From assembly GCA_002314685.1 (NCBI GenBank), contig DCHB01000068.1, positions 12,730-36,912 on the forward strand: a stretch of 24,183 nt of DNA, in the 5' to 3' direction. This stretch comes from Clostridiales bacterium UBA1763. GTDB taxonomy: Bacteria > Bacillota > Clostridia > Oscillospirales > Oscillospiraceae. Numbering within the stretch: the stretch's first letter is position 1; each line of letters begins with the position of its first letter. Below the pieces are notes generated by a model. It searched no databases. It saw only the letters and a list, made by a program, of their open reading frames with translations, and was not told where the DNA came from. The position numbers and the translations under genes were made by a program. Shown here in pieces: positions 10,901 to 16,631 of this stretch.

Positions 10901-11542
10901 TACAGTAATTGTACCCTCTTGGTCGTTAGTATAGCCGATTGTTGCTTTGGTCTGGTCCTCCGTCAAAGGGTTTGTTGCAAGCGCACTGCCGCAGTAGTAG
11001 CCCAGCATCATTTCGCGGCGGGTCTCCTCATTGCGGCTGATATTAGCGTATTCGAGCTCTCCGCCCTTCTTGCAGTAAAATACGGAGTAAATATTGCCTG
11101 TGTAGGGGTTGTATTCAATAAGTATATTCTTACTGCGGATATAGCTGTCTATGCTTCCCTCGGGCAAAAGGAGGTCAAACACAGCGTCCTCGCTCGTGCA
11201 GTACATATACTGGTCGAGTGTAAGCTCATCGTTAACGGGGAAGCCTTCATTGTCCTTATCCTTAATTCCGCTGACGGACTTAGCTCCGTTATCTAATGTA
11301 AGCAGGTCTATGAGCTTGCCTTCACTGCGCATATCGGTAATATTATCCTGCGCCGCCATGAATACCGCCTCGGCATACTCATTTGCCTCCTTGAAAGCAA
11401 GTGAACGGTGTATCGATATGATTGAAGGTATGGCAATAGCGCATAATACGGCTATTATGCCCACAGCGACGAGAAGCTCCGTCAATGTGTAGCCCTTTTT
11501 CTCCTTTAATTTGGAATTGTTAGAAAGAATTTTCTTCAACAT
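1925..11542 (-). CDS. Giant prepilin-adhesin with three GLUG beta-helix blocks
   Basis: At 3205 residues this is far beyond the usual 120-250 of a pilin. Residues 1-17 form a basic leader ending in KKG, followed by YTLTELLVAVG with Glu at +5 and a hydrophobic helix to about residue 45, a canonical prepilin-peptidase substrate. A non-repetitive beta-rich stretch follows (about 50-520). Then come three solenoid blocks built on GGLVG/GGIVG-type GLUG motifs: about 525-850, 1390-1870 and 2215-2915. Between them lie repeated spacer modules with YGxW and AYYE motifs and an I-R-T-x-x-Q element that often precedes GLUG repeats. Residues about 3000-3205 form a Tyr/Asn-rich cap. GLUG-type repeats are known from large surface adhesins and IgA peptidases; I see no protease motif. 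It is the first gene of the minor-prepilin operon, with an AAAGGG ribosome site about 10 bases upstream. The inferred role is a pilus-tip adhesin. The reading frame is unbroken. Confidence 0.9.
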   Translation of the reverse strand: MLKKILSNNSKLKEKKGYTLTELLVAVGIIAVLCAIAIPSIISIHRSLAFKEANEYAEAVFMAAQDNITDMRSEGKLIDLLTLDNGAKSVSGIKDKDNEGFPVNDELTLDQYMYCTSEDAVFDLLLPEGSIDSYIRSKNILIEYNPYTGNIYSVFYCKKGGELEYANISRNEETRREMMLGYYCGSALATNPLTEDQTKATIGYTNDQEGTITVSIPIPDAYKTNQSAFRRGLEVKLTVTAETLNGTTVSGKTLAAGRSVTVTAKNSGNEDNSYYSKDGKSVVVEYKLDSLYNEASFASFGLYSGEIQTERVVDAHVENLAAVSETKALTDISSQSEFNILPGENVSIAADINFNSSNGKPSVNITAGTISGVNPMFDSLVPSPTDEGKYVITLKNGRQLQNLNAIAPAVANLVSSVIFEDDINWADTVDYYNEEYASGNTYLNTKEAPARALPYFVPINNESLFGTAQFIYPTDPDAGIKKLWNSIVEILQKYLNVNISQSSDTPALTDELDADVSSGKYQTITHANIQGNGHKIVNIRIDANKYDLGRNYYCGTQGANVDKFAGVFGYVNTSIDGLSIVNPSVRGAEFSGNNNPAAGALVGACGFNTLITNCNTYIDTTEASFQRGLLASGVSTQAKYNDEGNYYGVRGSGAVGGLVGYAKSHRTVTEELTDDEAHLAFSDCFAAIPVSGHMRGGEVSSGSGKYYGYTNGVGGLVGNAEISNFYNCYASGDVVADGIIVTNIPDETGAATGITNTINTIANNLGADNILNIDLFHNGRTSMGAGGFIGTSHGVRYTNCFATGDVSGTYATNLSSIELATLAKLGSGGFVGIMSYEETFSYGVDSANAAIAQQTVFQNTYAIGTAELNSSSAENFSGANCRIKFDNYSGTATKYWGGSYYTVYAPWWFKNNGKVSNGIERLPYESFIFKDSYYLSDYITHNTDNTNACAESLTYSELSKLVSNYNSDKWLKGRITNYKSKIASKGVNSIMSMFGIEEFLKNNGMSKYEEDVKNFINEKLPFITYGGIYFGDWVDQKVTYEYSKSTAEDWAAYELGISGHSMTYTNERYAVSGWYLSKGSLIAQAMIETSKDDNKNPVRWKNLLNGESKPANFDIAGWIEYDGKHWNNTLKDLYSIYLALYKEGFSDDEWENGNVSGESHSYNLNSSGNYPFAKLSGMDYYGRWPSQTLTCGLAYYELYEDGTYGYYFDRDTTSTLKNNIDVVSDGYAILSSDSNIEVTLDGESCSLTNDGTTCTLGGSSYHVYRLSWDDMQRTPKSGFYIKVLATISDKTTNEKKTHTMYFNPNAALTQVNPVSNGTSTSTTKPSTPKTIYIRTARQLAEVGAGLKSYAQSGKYSYTFQQLIDIDASEYTAETYSGASTIAANIKDLTSGFAAISGFTGTYTGTGGYVEKASISGFNIPVFKTIGSETNSKGTVEDVEVNINGGTFSSTGRTYTGLLAEQSYGTISNVDIIASGSVTINTKQYAGLLVGRNFGTVKNCTVNANDVTVITNTDSSKYIGGLIGRSNSGTVNNNKVTIGTIQCSNKSGTWGGGLVGYAEYTSFSDDTVTVNTKLYYRNYTGGFAGKTVESSTNACEVTFASGSAVTGANVAAGFVASSEGGTFTTPKVTIGGELKATVNKSTSNGIAAGLICNCSGTSTKDAAVTVSKGAGISAQNTAAGAVCTASDEASIGGTVYLNGTVNATSGSAAGYVVTANTTVKGAWVCMDGGTVTGTTSAAGVVCEANEDVNDCMLCGSGSVTSPKKAAGIGVTISGNAIGCYVTPVRHDLYDYTDTNGTDKLKQAYLNSDLSKLTISGSSAAGIGVDVTGTVQNCTSLGTVTGTSKSAGLVVNLPANGVVTGSMANTALPDNGKALIYSNAGSVTNCYAWYDGGSADAVCKDGETKSERYYACYFASLNETNVESASVLVCKGSSVEKISLNALAILDSNDLCPAGGDHYVANIWKTAGKDASYPFNSEIKPKNYAYPMLRQHYGDWVNPTQYAYGIAYYEKMSDGSVYMSLHDLSNTEFNQWKSNLTMDNLVAKDSGTIAETGYLVFYRNTTQILTDVEGDITTITDPFDVSKVDFSTMKLGDTTASDVKTKDTDGKEISVLADFAANYTFRQLKESVDFNNEVDSEKVKAYVLNGLDEGEHEYIPSFADAVFYNGNGNVGSYQIRTEKQFSNMGADFDSGVTKAKTYTQTHNFKFTVQPRSLWNRFTGNITYNGNGCTIDANNMTFAESSIFGNIGGDNTKAEIKSLTVKSAKLVSTTGSRGIFAVEVKKGSAITGCTIVDPTITMSYWGTKSVGFACHTGAFAATNSGTITNCTIKGSSNTSVFVIDASAAKLNQKSTLDGKQYTRAMNIGGIVGRNTTDGVIKDCEVKIDIIYKPATIGSTTTDLAQVVRLGGVVGLNEGDLTNTSDNQTRYNGDIVYDSLELSNDKNTVGLNSTVYMGGIVGENVGDNMSGTNLYVYGDVLYKEPHIASGKDNNSSNKNIDETVYVGGGVGKITLTTATATGGFGDKIRLLGGDDNTDKVDGKRVSNIGIVNSDTGYALGVKGSHYVGGMVGEVSGKIDASGTKTVKLECYATENDATVNVKCVPASVNTYVGGAIGEVYCGNLETYMACTVNSTVNANITVDSGNTNNLYVGGIVGSFEKNVSKDNQNITATHNGTITVNATAGTDDMDNDGSSFVGGAVGIIKCGILNASHTGAISAGSINSKYGYVGGLVGYAEDSSIGNNTASGDITVGGTPYYLNIGGVAGELYATTLNASYSGTITDNATVSYRNNVAGVAGQVKSSSTISGLTVSSFTVNAGALVDTAIADAQAYIGGIAGYVDSSNIKDSTVTGALNINQVVGNRTFAGGAVAKSGGGTYSNVTARVNISNIFSKGSVTDECPSGYATVGKFVGVASSSKFNTCKGFDNGTRNAYQFLGTMYGNTKSIANPLNGNYYTSPTVNANGYANMDSGTNYYIGIQTGINKGVRYDIVAQNVNSVFAFDTSELTSCAYYDNSGNTRYQTFGGEYYYNRAEEIPVTYKLGSEVTSLTNNGKYVVTNYWNNYALDVNTNTGKAVSAQFNTETSYVTDSIIWNHNDSKLYMTRSGSNYYLRYGAWTGILVETSTKDSYVAGYFLYPQYTNGYLQMGRHWTYYYSSLVFKDNGKITYVDKTEGAFENNEKVHLHFYTVVNSPYTRTTMTYANIANQFITSSTTP
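2798..4900 (-). repeat. GLUG beta-helix block 3 (about residues 2215-2915)
   Basis: This is the longest and most regular block, with about seventeen repeats carrying cores such as GGIVG, GGVVG, GGAIG, GGMVG, GGLVG, GGVAG and GGIAG. Spacing is mainly 30-45 residues. It opens with N-G-N-G-C-T-I-D, the same type of entry turn seen before block 1. The repeats have diverged in DNA, so this is an old protein repeat and not a recent tandem DNA expansion. Boundaries are approximate. Confidence 0.75.
5440..5590 (-). repeat. YGxW/AYYE spacer module, copy C (about residues 1985-2035)
   Basis: The pattern is Y-G-D-W, then a G-I-A-Y-Y-E core, D-G-S-V, and later E-T-G-Y-L-V-F. It mirrors copy B between blocks 1 and 2 but lies between blocks 2 and 3. 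After each copy comes an I-R-T-x-x-Q element (near 7510-7545 and 4990-5035) and then a solenoid, so spacer, entry element and solenoid form a repeating cassette. Confidence 0.6.
5930..7375 (-). repeat. GLUG-like beta-helix block 2 (about residues 1390-1870), cysteine-bearing
   Basis: About thirteen repeats of roughly 30 residues are present. The first five keep the classic core (TGLLA, AGLLVG, GGLIG, GGLVG, TGGFAG). The later ones shift to an AAG-hydrophobic-hydrophobic-Cys core (AAGLIC, AAGAVC, AAGVVC). The change in core sequence and the appearance of cysteine at one repeat position set this block apart from blocks 1 and 3. Boundaries are approximate. Confidence 0.72.
7880..8020 (-). repeat. 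YGxW/AYYE spacer module, copy B (about residues 1175-1220)
   Basis: The pattern is Y-G-R-W, then a G-L-A-Y-Y-E core, D-G-T-Y, and about 25 residues later D-G-Y-A-I-L. It lies between solenoid blocks 1 and 2 and matches copy C near 5440-5590 in order and spacing of motifs. A weaker copy A may lie near 8360-8485 (FGDW, AAYE, Y-A-V-S-G-W-Y). The function is unknown; it looks like a small folded spacer between solenoids. Confidence 0.6.
8990..9970 (-). repeat. GLUG beta-helix block 1 (about residues 525-850)
   Basis: The block opens with a G-N-G-H-K-I-x-N-I turn of the kind that precedes GLUG repeats. About six irregular repeats follow, centred on FAGVFG, GALVG, GGLVG (twice), GGFIG and GGFVG. 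Between the motifs are NCYASGDV/NCFATGDV-type strands typical of a right-handed beta-helix coil. Boundaries are approximate and were read by eye from the translated sequence. Confidence 0.75.
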
Positions 11543-11643
11543 AGCGATTTGCCCTTTCTGTTTGCCCGTCCGAGGCGAGTTATATATATATAAATGTAGG
11601 AAAAATCTATATTTGGAAACAATTTATCCATAATAATTACAAT

Positions 11644-11681
11644 TTTATAACATACTATCACAAGTCTGTCGGTTTTTGCAA
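11644..11681 (-). promoter_or_regulatory. Candidate sigma-A promoter of the minor-prepilin operon
   Basis: Two overlapping candidates read leftward. One has -35 TTGCAA (11676-11681), 18 bases, and -10 TAGTAT (11652-11657). The other has -35 CCGACA (11667-11672), 17 bases, and -10 TATAAA (11644-11649). Either leaves a 5' leader of roughly 95-105 bases before the giant gene. A TA-repeat run at 11581-11592 lies nearer the start and could hold a third -10. Neither candidate matches the consensus perfectly. Confidence 0.45.
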
Positions 11682-11781
11682 TGCTTTTTTGTAATTTTGT
11701 TGTTATTTTTTGTGTCAGAATTTTAACTGCAATAAAATACCAACTTTTTTCAGTTTTTCTTCATTTATTTACAATTTTGTC

Positions 11782-11810
11782 TTGATTTTTTCGTGCAAAG
11801 CTCTTATTAT
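11782..11810 (+). promoter_or_regulatory. Candidate sigma-A promoter of the pilus assembly operon
   Basis: A -35 TTGATT (11782-11787), exact 17-base spacing and a -10 TATTAT (11805-11810) lie about 60 bases before the pilB start. A perfect TTGACA (11810-11815) overlaps the end of that -10, but the next good -10 (TATTAT, 11837-11842) is 21 bases away, so it is less likely to be used. The surrounding 11543-11872 region is very AT-rich and holds no other gene that I can support. Confidence 0.5.
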
Positions 11811-11872
11811 TGACATGATATACTATGATTAACGGGTATTATATTCGTTTTGATATTTCTTAGGAGAAACTG

Positions 11873-13570
11873 ATGGTTTATAAACGTCTCGGTGAGATGC
11901 TGGTGGCAAACAACACAATCACCGTTGAACAGCTCAACAAGGCATTAGAGGTTCAAAAACGCTACGGCGGCAGAAAAATCGGCAAGATTTTAGTCGATTT
12001 AGGTTATATCACCCAGAAGAAGCTGTACGAAACACTTGAAAAACAGCTCAACGTCAAGTTCATAGACCTCAGTAATGCGGTTATTCCCAAGGAGCTCGCA
12101 TCCGTTCTCCCGAATTCTATCGCCAGAAAGCACAATGTTGTACCCGTTTCCTGCGATAACGATTCTATCTCAATCGCAATGGTTGACCCGCTTAACTTCG
12201 TCGCTATCGACGAGGTGCGCATGGCAACAAAGCGTAAGGTTATCCCCATGCTCGCCGAGAATGACCCGATCAGGCGTGCAATTACCGATATTTACGGCTC
12301 TGAGACCGCCGAAAAGGCACTTAAGGAGCTCCGCGGCAACGACGACGAGACGAGAGACTTCCAGAATATCGCCGCCGAAAACGTAATCGGTGCCGACAGT
12401 GAGAACGCCGCACCGACTATACGACTTGTTAACAGCTTCCTTGAGTATGCCGTTAACCAGAACTGCTCGGACATTCATCTTGAGCCGAGAGAAGCCGCGA
12501 TGTTCGTCCGTATGAGAATTGACGGTGTCCTCCGTCACGTGTTCACCGTGCCCCGTGCGACGCAGAACGCTGTTATCGCGCGTATCAAGGTTATGGGCAA
12601 CATGAACATCGCAGAGCACAAAATCCCGCTTGACGGACGAAGCAATGTCCGCATAGGCGACAAGGACGTTGACCTGCGTATCTCCACCCTGCCCACGGTT
12701 TACGGCGAAAAGGTCGTTATCCGACTGCTGAATAAGTCCAGCTACCTGCTCAACACTACGGGTATCGGTCTTAAGGGCAAAAACCTTGAGAAATTCAACA
12801 GTCTGCTCACCAACAGCAACGGCGTTATCCTTCTTGTCGGCCCTACGGGCTCGGGCAAAAGCTCGTCTATGTATACAATGATAGGCAAGCTCAACTCCGA
12901 GGAGGTAAACCTCGTAACGCTTGAAGACCCCGTTGAGTACAATTTCGACGGCGTAAATCAGGTGCAGATTAACGAAAAGACGGGTATGACCTTCTCAAGC
13001 GGTCTGCGAAGCATACTGCGACAGGACCCCGATATTATTGCCGTCGGCGAGATTCGAGACGGTGAAACCGCTGATATTGCAATGCGTGCGGCTATTACGG
13101 GTCACCTTGTTCTTTCAACATTACATACAAACGATGCTCCCTCAACTATCGACAGACTTGTTGATATGGGCGTTGAAAGCTTCCTAATATCGAGCGCACT
13201 CAAGGGCGTTATAAGTCAGCGACTTGTGCGTAAGGTGTGCCCGAACTGCCGCGCGGAGTACGATGCAAGCCGCGACGAGCAGGAAATGCTCCGTCTCCCC
13301 TATGTTCCCGGCAGAAAATTCTACCGCGGCAAGGGCTGTCCGATGTGCTTCAACACGGGATACCGAGGCAGAACGGCAGTTTTTGAGATACTCACCATTT
13401 CCGCAGAGATTAAAAAAGCGATTGCCGACCAGGTACCGCACAGTGAGCTTATGACTCTCATCAAGCAGAGTGACTTTGAGCCGCTTATTAACGACTGTGT
13501 GCGCCTTGTGCTTGACGGCACAACAACCGTTGACGAGGCATTCCGCACGGTTAATTCTACCGACGCCTGA
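11873..13570 (+). CDS. pilB: Type IV pilus assembly ATPase PilB (extension motor)
   Basis: This 565-residue protein is a hexameric cytoplasmic ATPase that drives pilus extension. The N-terminus carries two MshEN-like motifs (residues 5-28 starting RLGEML, and 35-58 starting KIGKIL), each ending in L-x-x-Q or similar, the pattern used for c-di-GMP binding in MshE and clostridial PilB proteins. The Walker A is GPTGSGKS at 323-330, Walker B with Glu box is DPDIIAVGE at 385-393, and the His box GHLVLSTLHT follows from 410. Two CxxC pairs (C456/C459 and C489/C492) form the zinc site typical of PilB/GspE. Length fits the family. The start is set by AGGAG seven bases upstream. It is the first gene of the assembly operon, 18 bases ahead of pilT. 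The first MshEN motif has Asn where Gly is usual, so c-di-GMP binding is probable but unproven. Confidence 0.96.
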   Translation: MVYKRLGEMLVANNTITVEQLNKALEVQKRYGGRKIGKILVDLGYITQKKLYETLEKQLNVKFIDLSNAVIPKELASVLPNSIARKHNVVPVSCDNDSISIAMVDPLNFVAIDEVRMATKRKVIPMLAENDPIRRAITDIYGSETAEKALKELRGNDDETRDFQNIAAENVIGADSENAAPTIRLVNSFLEYAVNQNCSDIHLEPREAAMFVRMRIDGVLRHVFTVPRATQNAVIARIKVMGNMNIAEHKIPLDGRSNVRIGDKDVDLRISTLPTVYGEKVVIRLLNKSSYLLNTTGIGLKGKNLEKFNSLLTNSNGVILLVGPTGSGKSSSMYTMIGKLNSEEVNLVTLEDPVEYNFDGVNQVQINEKTGMTFSSGLRSILRQDPDIIAVGEIRDGETADIAMRAAITGHLVLSTLHTNDAPSTIDRLVDMGVESFLISSALKGVISQRLVRKVCPNCRAEYDASRDEQEMLRLPYVPGRKFYRGKGCPMCFNTGYRGRTAVFEILTISAEIKKAIADQVPHSELMTLIKQSDFEPLINDCVRLVLDGTTTVDEAFRTVNSTDA

Positions 13571-13588
13571 TAGGAGTACATATATTAA

Positions 13589-14650
13589 ATGAGTACATTA
13601 TATTCTATTGATGAGATTATCACTCAGGCGAAGCAGCGCCGCGCAAGTGATATTCATATTGTATGCGGAGTACCTGTCAAGATAAGAGTTGACGGTGTTT
13701 TAGAGAATTTTGACGATAGAGTTCTCACCGCACCCGACTGCGAGGAATACGCTCATCAGCTCAGCAACCGCGTGAGCGAGATAAACCGCATCGGTGAGCA
13801 GGACCTCGCCTACGGCATGGAGGACGGCACACGATGCAGAGTTAATCTTTTCCGTCAGCAGGGCTATGTTTCTGCGGCGATAAGAATACTTAATGACCAT
13901 ATTCCGAGCTTCAAGGAGCTTGGTCTGCCCTCTGAAATTGCTCAGTTTACTGACTTTAATCAGGGTATCGTGCTCGTAACGGGCGAAACGGGCGCGGGCA
14001 AGAGCACAACGCTCGCCTGCCTGCTTGACAAGATAAATCACGAGCAGTACAAGCACATTATCACGCTTGAGGACCCCATTGAGTACATATACCGTCCCGA
14101 TAAATGTATCGTCAATCAGCGTGAGATAGGGCGCGACACCCGTTCCTTCAGCGACGGACTCGACTCCGTTCTGCGTGAGGACCCCGATGTTATCCTTGTC
14201 GGCGAGATGCGTTCTCTTGCAACTATCGAAACCGCACTTATAGCCGCCGAGACGGGACATCTTGTCTTTGCGACACTGCATACAAACTCCGCGGCAGAGA
14301 CAATCGACCGTATTGTTGACGTTTTCACCGCAGAACAGCAGGCGCAGGTACGCACTCAGCTTTCGATGAGTTTACAGGCTGTTATATGTCAGCAGCTTCT
14401 GCCCAATCTCAGCGGTCAGGGACGAGTGCTTGCAACTGAGGTTATGTTCAATAACAACGCAATCCGCAACCTCATCCGCGAGGGCAAAACCCCGCAGATT
14501 TCAAACTCTATCGCCACCTCGGGTGCCGACGGAAGCCACCTTATGGACACCTCACTTATCTCACTTTATAAACAGCGCAAGATTACAAGCGAGGTTGCAA
14601 TAAGAGCCGCGCATGACCGTGACTATGTAAGGCGCATGACGCTTTATTGA
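13589..14650 (+). CDS. pilT: Twitching-motility retraction ATPase PilT
   Basis: This 353-residue protein is the cytoplasmic ATPase that depolymerises the pilus. It has Walker A GETGAGKS at 132-139, Walker B with Glu box DPDVILVGEMR at 198-208, His box GHLVFATLHTN at 223-233, and the PilT-specific C-terminal motif AIRNLIREGK at 291-300. It lacks the zinc-binding CxxC pairs and the MshEN domain of PilB, as expected. The gene lies directly after pilB and before pilC. Its presence means the pilus is probably retractile, so surface motility or pulling bound substrate towards the cell is possible, unlike a pure competence (ComG) or secretion system. Confidence 0.96.
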   Translation: MSTLYSIDEIITQAKQRRASDIHIVCGVPVKIRVDGVLENFDDRVLTAPDCEEYAHQLSNRVSEINRIGEQDLAYGMEDGTRCRVNLFRQQGYVSAAIRILNDHIPSFKELGLPSEIAQFTDFNQGIVLVTGETGAGKSTTLACLLDKINHEQYKHIITLEDPIEYIYRPDKCIVNQREIGRDTRSFSDGLDSVLREDPDVILVGEMRSLATIETALIAAETGHLVFATLHTNSAAETIDRIVDVFTAEQQAQVRTQLSMSLQAVICQQLLPNLSGQGRVLATEVMFNNNAIRNLIREGKTPQISNSIATSGADGSHLMDTSLISLYKQRKITSEVAIRAAHDRDYVRRMTLY

Positions 14651-14679
14651 TAAAATTTCCGTGAAAGGATGCTCCTTTT

Positions 14680-15906
14680 ATGACAACATACCGTTATCAG
14701 GGACTGAGCACAAGCGGTGCTAAGATAGACGGCATTGTTGAAGCCTTTGACAAGGCCGATGCAGTTGCCAAGGCACGCGAAAACTGCCGTGTTCTTCTGA
14801 ATGTTGAGCCTGTCAGCGCAGGAAAATTCAAGGATATTATGAATGCCGATATCGGCACTCTGCTTTCGGGCGGCAAGGTCAAGCCTAAAAAGCTTGCTCT
14901 TTTGTGCAGTCAACTCGGAATTGAGCTCAGGGCGGGACTTCCTCTTGTATCCTCGCTGAAGCTCGTTGCGGAAAACGAGGAGGACAAGCGCATTAAGCGT
15001 ATGCTTGACGAGGTTGCCGATGATGTCCACGCAGGTAACAGCCTTGCCGACAGCTTTGAAAAGCGCGGTCCCTTCCTGCCGACCACCTTTACGGAGACCG
15101 TCCGTGCGGGTGAGGAAAGCGGTACGCTTGACGATTGCTTTGACCGTTTGCAGGAGTACTACGAAAAATCCGCAACCGTCGCCGCAAAGGTAAGAAGCGC
15201 ACTTATTTACCCCGTAATGCTCATTATTGTTGCAATCGCTGTTGTTGCAATAATCATGATAAAGGCAGTGCCTGTTTTTGAGGACTCCTTTGCCGCAATG
15301 GGCAATGAGCTTCCCGGACCTACTAAGGCACTTATAGCAATGAGTAATTTCATGGTTGAAAACTATCTGTTGCTCACGGCTATACTTCTTGTAATCATTC
15401 TCGGCATATATCTGTTCAAGAAAACTGATGTCGGTGCGCATTTCTTTGCAAAGCTCGCGCTGACCTTCCCGGGAATTAAGCTTGTCAATAAGATGAACGG
15501 TGCAAGTCAGTTTTCAAGCACTCTTGCTACAATGCTTGCCGCAGGTCTGCCCATGGTAAAGGCGGCGCAGATTACCTCAACAGTTGCCGACAATCTTCTT
15601 ATTTCCGAGGATATACACTCTGCTGTCAACGGAGTTGTTGAGGGCAAGCGTCTCACCGAGGGACTGCGCAACAGCCCGTGGCTCCCCTCCCTGCTAATTG
15701 AAATGACCGCCGTCGGCGAGGAAACGGGTAAAATGGAGGAAACCCTTGAGGTCGTAAGTGAGTATTACTCCAAAGAGGTTGAGCAGTCGGTCGCAACCGC
15801 GCTCGGTATACTTGAGCCCGTTATAATTCTTTTCCTCGCGGCAATCGTTATTTTCATTCTGCTTTCCGTCTATCTGCCCCTGTTCTCCATGTACGGAAGC
15901 ATATAA
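14680..15906 (+). CDS. pilC: Type IV pilus inner-membrane platform protein PilC
   Basis: This 408-residue polytopic membrane protein couples the motor ATPases to pilin insertion. It has two T2SSF repeats. The first contains AGEESGTL near residue 145 and is followed by a membrane helix around 174-197. The second contains VGEETGKM near residue 347 and is followed by a C-terminal helix around 375-400. A third helix lies near 225-245. An AAAGGA ribosome site is about 10 bases before the start. The gene starts 29 bases after pilT and is followed by a 90-base gap and the major pilin. Confidence 0.95.
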   Translation: MTTYRYQGLSTSGAKIDGIVEAFDKADAVAKARENCRVLLNVEPVSAGKFKDIMNADIGTLLSGGKVKPKKLALLCSQLGIELRAGLPLVSSLKLVAENEEDKRIKRMLDEVADDVHAGNSLADSFEKRGPFLPTTFTETVRAGEESGTLDDCFDRLQEYYEKSATVAAKVRSALIYPVMLIIVAIAVVAIIMIKAVPVFEDSFAAMGNELPGPTKALIAMSNFMVENYLLLTAILLVIILGIYLFKKTDVGAHFFAKLALTFPGIKLVNKMNGASQFSSTLATMLAAGLPMVKAAQITSTVADNLLISEDIHSAVNGVVEGKRLTEGLRNSPWLPSLLIEMTAVGEETGKMEETLEVVSEYYSKEVEQSVATALGILEPVIILFLAAIVIFILLSVYLPLFSMYGSI

Positions 15907-15996
15907 AAAAGTCTGAACGCGTCCTACAACCCCAAAAGGCGCTTTAGAATATATCCACGCTCAGCGTGAAACTAATTTATTAAGAGGTCTATCTAA

Positions 15997-16458
15997 ATGA
16001 AGAAACTCAACAAGAAGGGCTTTACCCTTATCGAAATGCTCGTTGTTATTGCAATCATTGCAGTACTCGTAGCAATCATCATCCCCGTTGTTCAGACTGC
16101 AACTGAAAAGGCAGCTGCAGCTACCAACGCAGCAAACCTCCGTTCCATCAAGGCTGAGGCAACCACCGACTACCTCGCAGGCGCAACAGAAACTAAGGGT
16201 TATGTTAACTTTACTGCTGCATCCGGCACTGGCGAATCTGCAACAGCCGCTTCCTTCACTGTAAATTCCACCGCTCCTACAGCTAAGAAGTGTGGTGACT
16301 GTGCTAAGGGCGCAACTGCTAATATTCTGTTCGATAGGGATACCGAAAAAATCACAGTTTATTACCTTTGCAACAGTGTTGCTTATGGTATTGATGACTT
16401 TGCAAAGGTTGCTGAAGAAGGCGGTACTCTTGCAAGCACAATTACTCTTCCTGCATAG
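15997..16458 (+). CDS. pilA: Major type IV pilin (prepilin), probable shaft subunit
   Basis: This 153-residue protein has leader MKKLNKKG, cut after Gly8, then FTLIEMLVVIAIIAV with Glu at +5 and a long hydrophobic helix, a classic type IVa prepilin. The head contains a CxxC pair (C99, C102) and a third Cys (C125). Codon choice looks more uniform than in its neighbours, with many GCA/GCT Ala and ATC Ile codons, which fits high expression. An AAGAGG site precedes the start, and a strong terminator follows at 16514-16563, so this short gene can be made in excess over the genes downstream. A small hairpin (cacgc-tca-gcgtg, near 15957-15969) lies in its 90-base leader; I could not identify a dedicated promoter there. 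The major-pilin role is inferred from position, terminator and codon use. Confidence 0.88.
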   Translation: MKKLNKKGFTLIEMLVVIAIIAVLVAIIIPVVQTATEKAAAATNAANLRSIKAEATTDYLAGATETKGYVNFTAASGTGESATAASFTVNSTAPTAKKCGDCAKGATANILFDRDTEKITVYYLCNSVAYGIDDFAKVAEEGGTLASTITLPA

Positions 16459-16513
16459 AAATAATAGAGCACTTAACCGTTAAACAACTATTTCAACCCA
16501 CTAATTAACTAAT

Positions 16514-16563
16514 CGGGCGGAGCAGACAGGGGGTTGCTGTCTGCACCCCGCTCGGGTTTTTTT
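16514..16563 (+). terminator. Terminator/attenuator after the major pilin gene
   Basis: An inner 8-bp stem (GCAGACAG with CTGTCTGC) is flanked by a G/C-rich outer stem with a small bulge and followed by seven T. It lies between the two pilin genes inside one operon, so partial termination here would set a high ratio of major pilin to the genes after it. The rest of 16459-16598 holds no other gene that I can support. Confidence 0.85.
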
Positions 16564-16631
16564 ATGCTGTGGGCATGATGGCTTAATAAAATTAAGCTAT
16601 GATGCGCACAACATCATGGGGAGATGTTTTT

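Noticed and set aside
2104..11492. Many open frames of 60-190 codons on the plus strand opposite the giant pilin gene
   Set aside because: They lie antisense to a clear 3205-codon gene, have low-complexity hydrophobic or Pro-rich translations, lack consistent ribosome sites and resemble no family. They follow from the codon bias of the repeats.
11810..11842. TTGACA at 11810 with TATTAT at 11837 as the pilB promoter
   Set aside because: The spacing is 21 bases, too long for sigma-A; TTGATT and TATTAT with 17 bases just upstream fits better.
16599..16631. ATG at 16599 as start of the second pilin
   Set aside because: It adds eleven residues that do not look like a prepilin leader and lacks a ribosome site, whereas TTG at 16632 has GGGGAG at good distance and gives a leader matching the first pilin.
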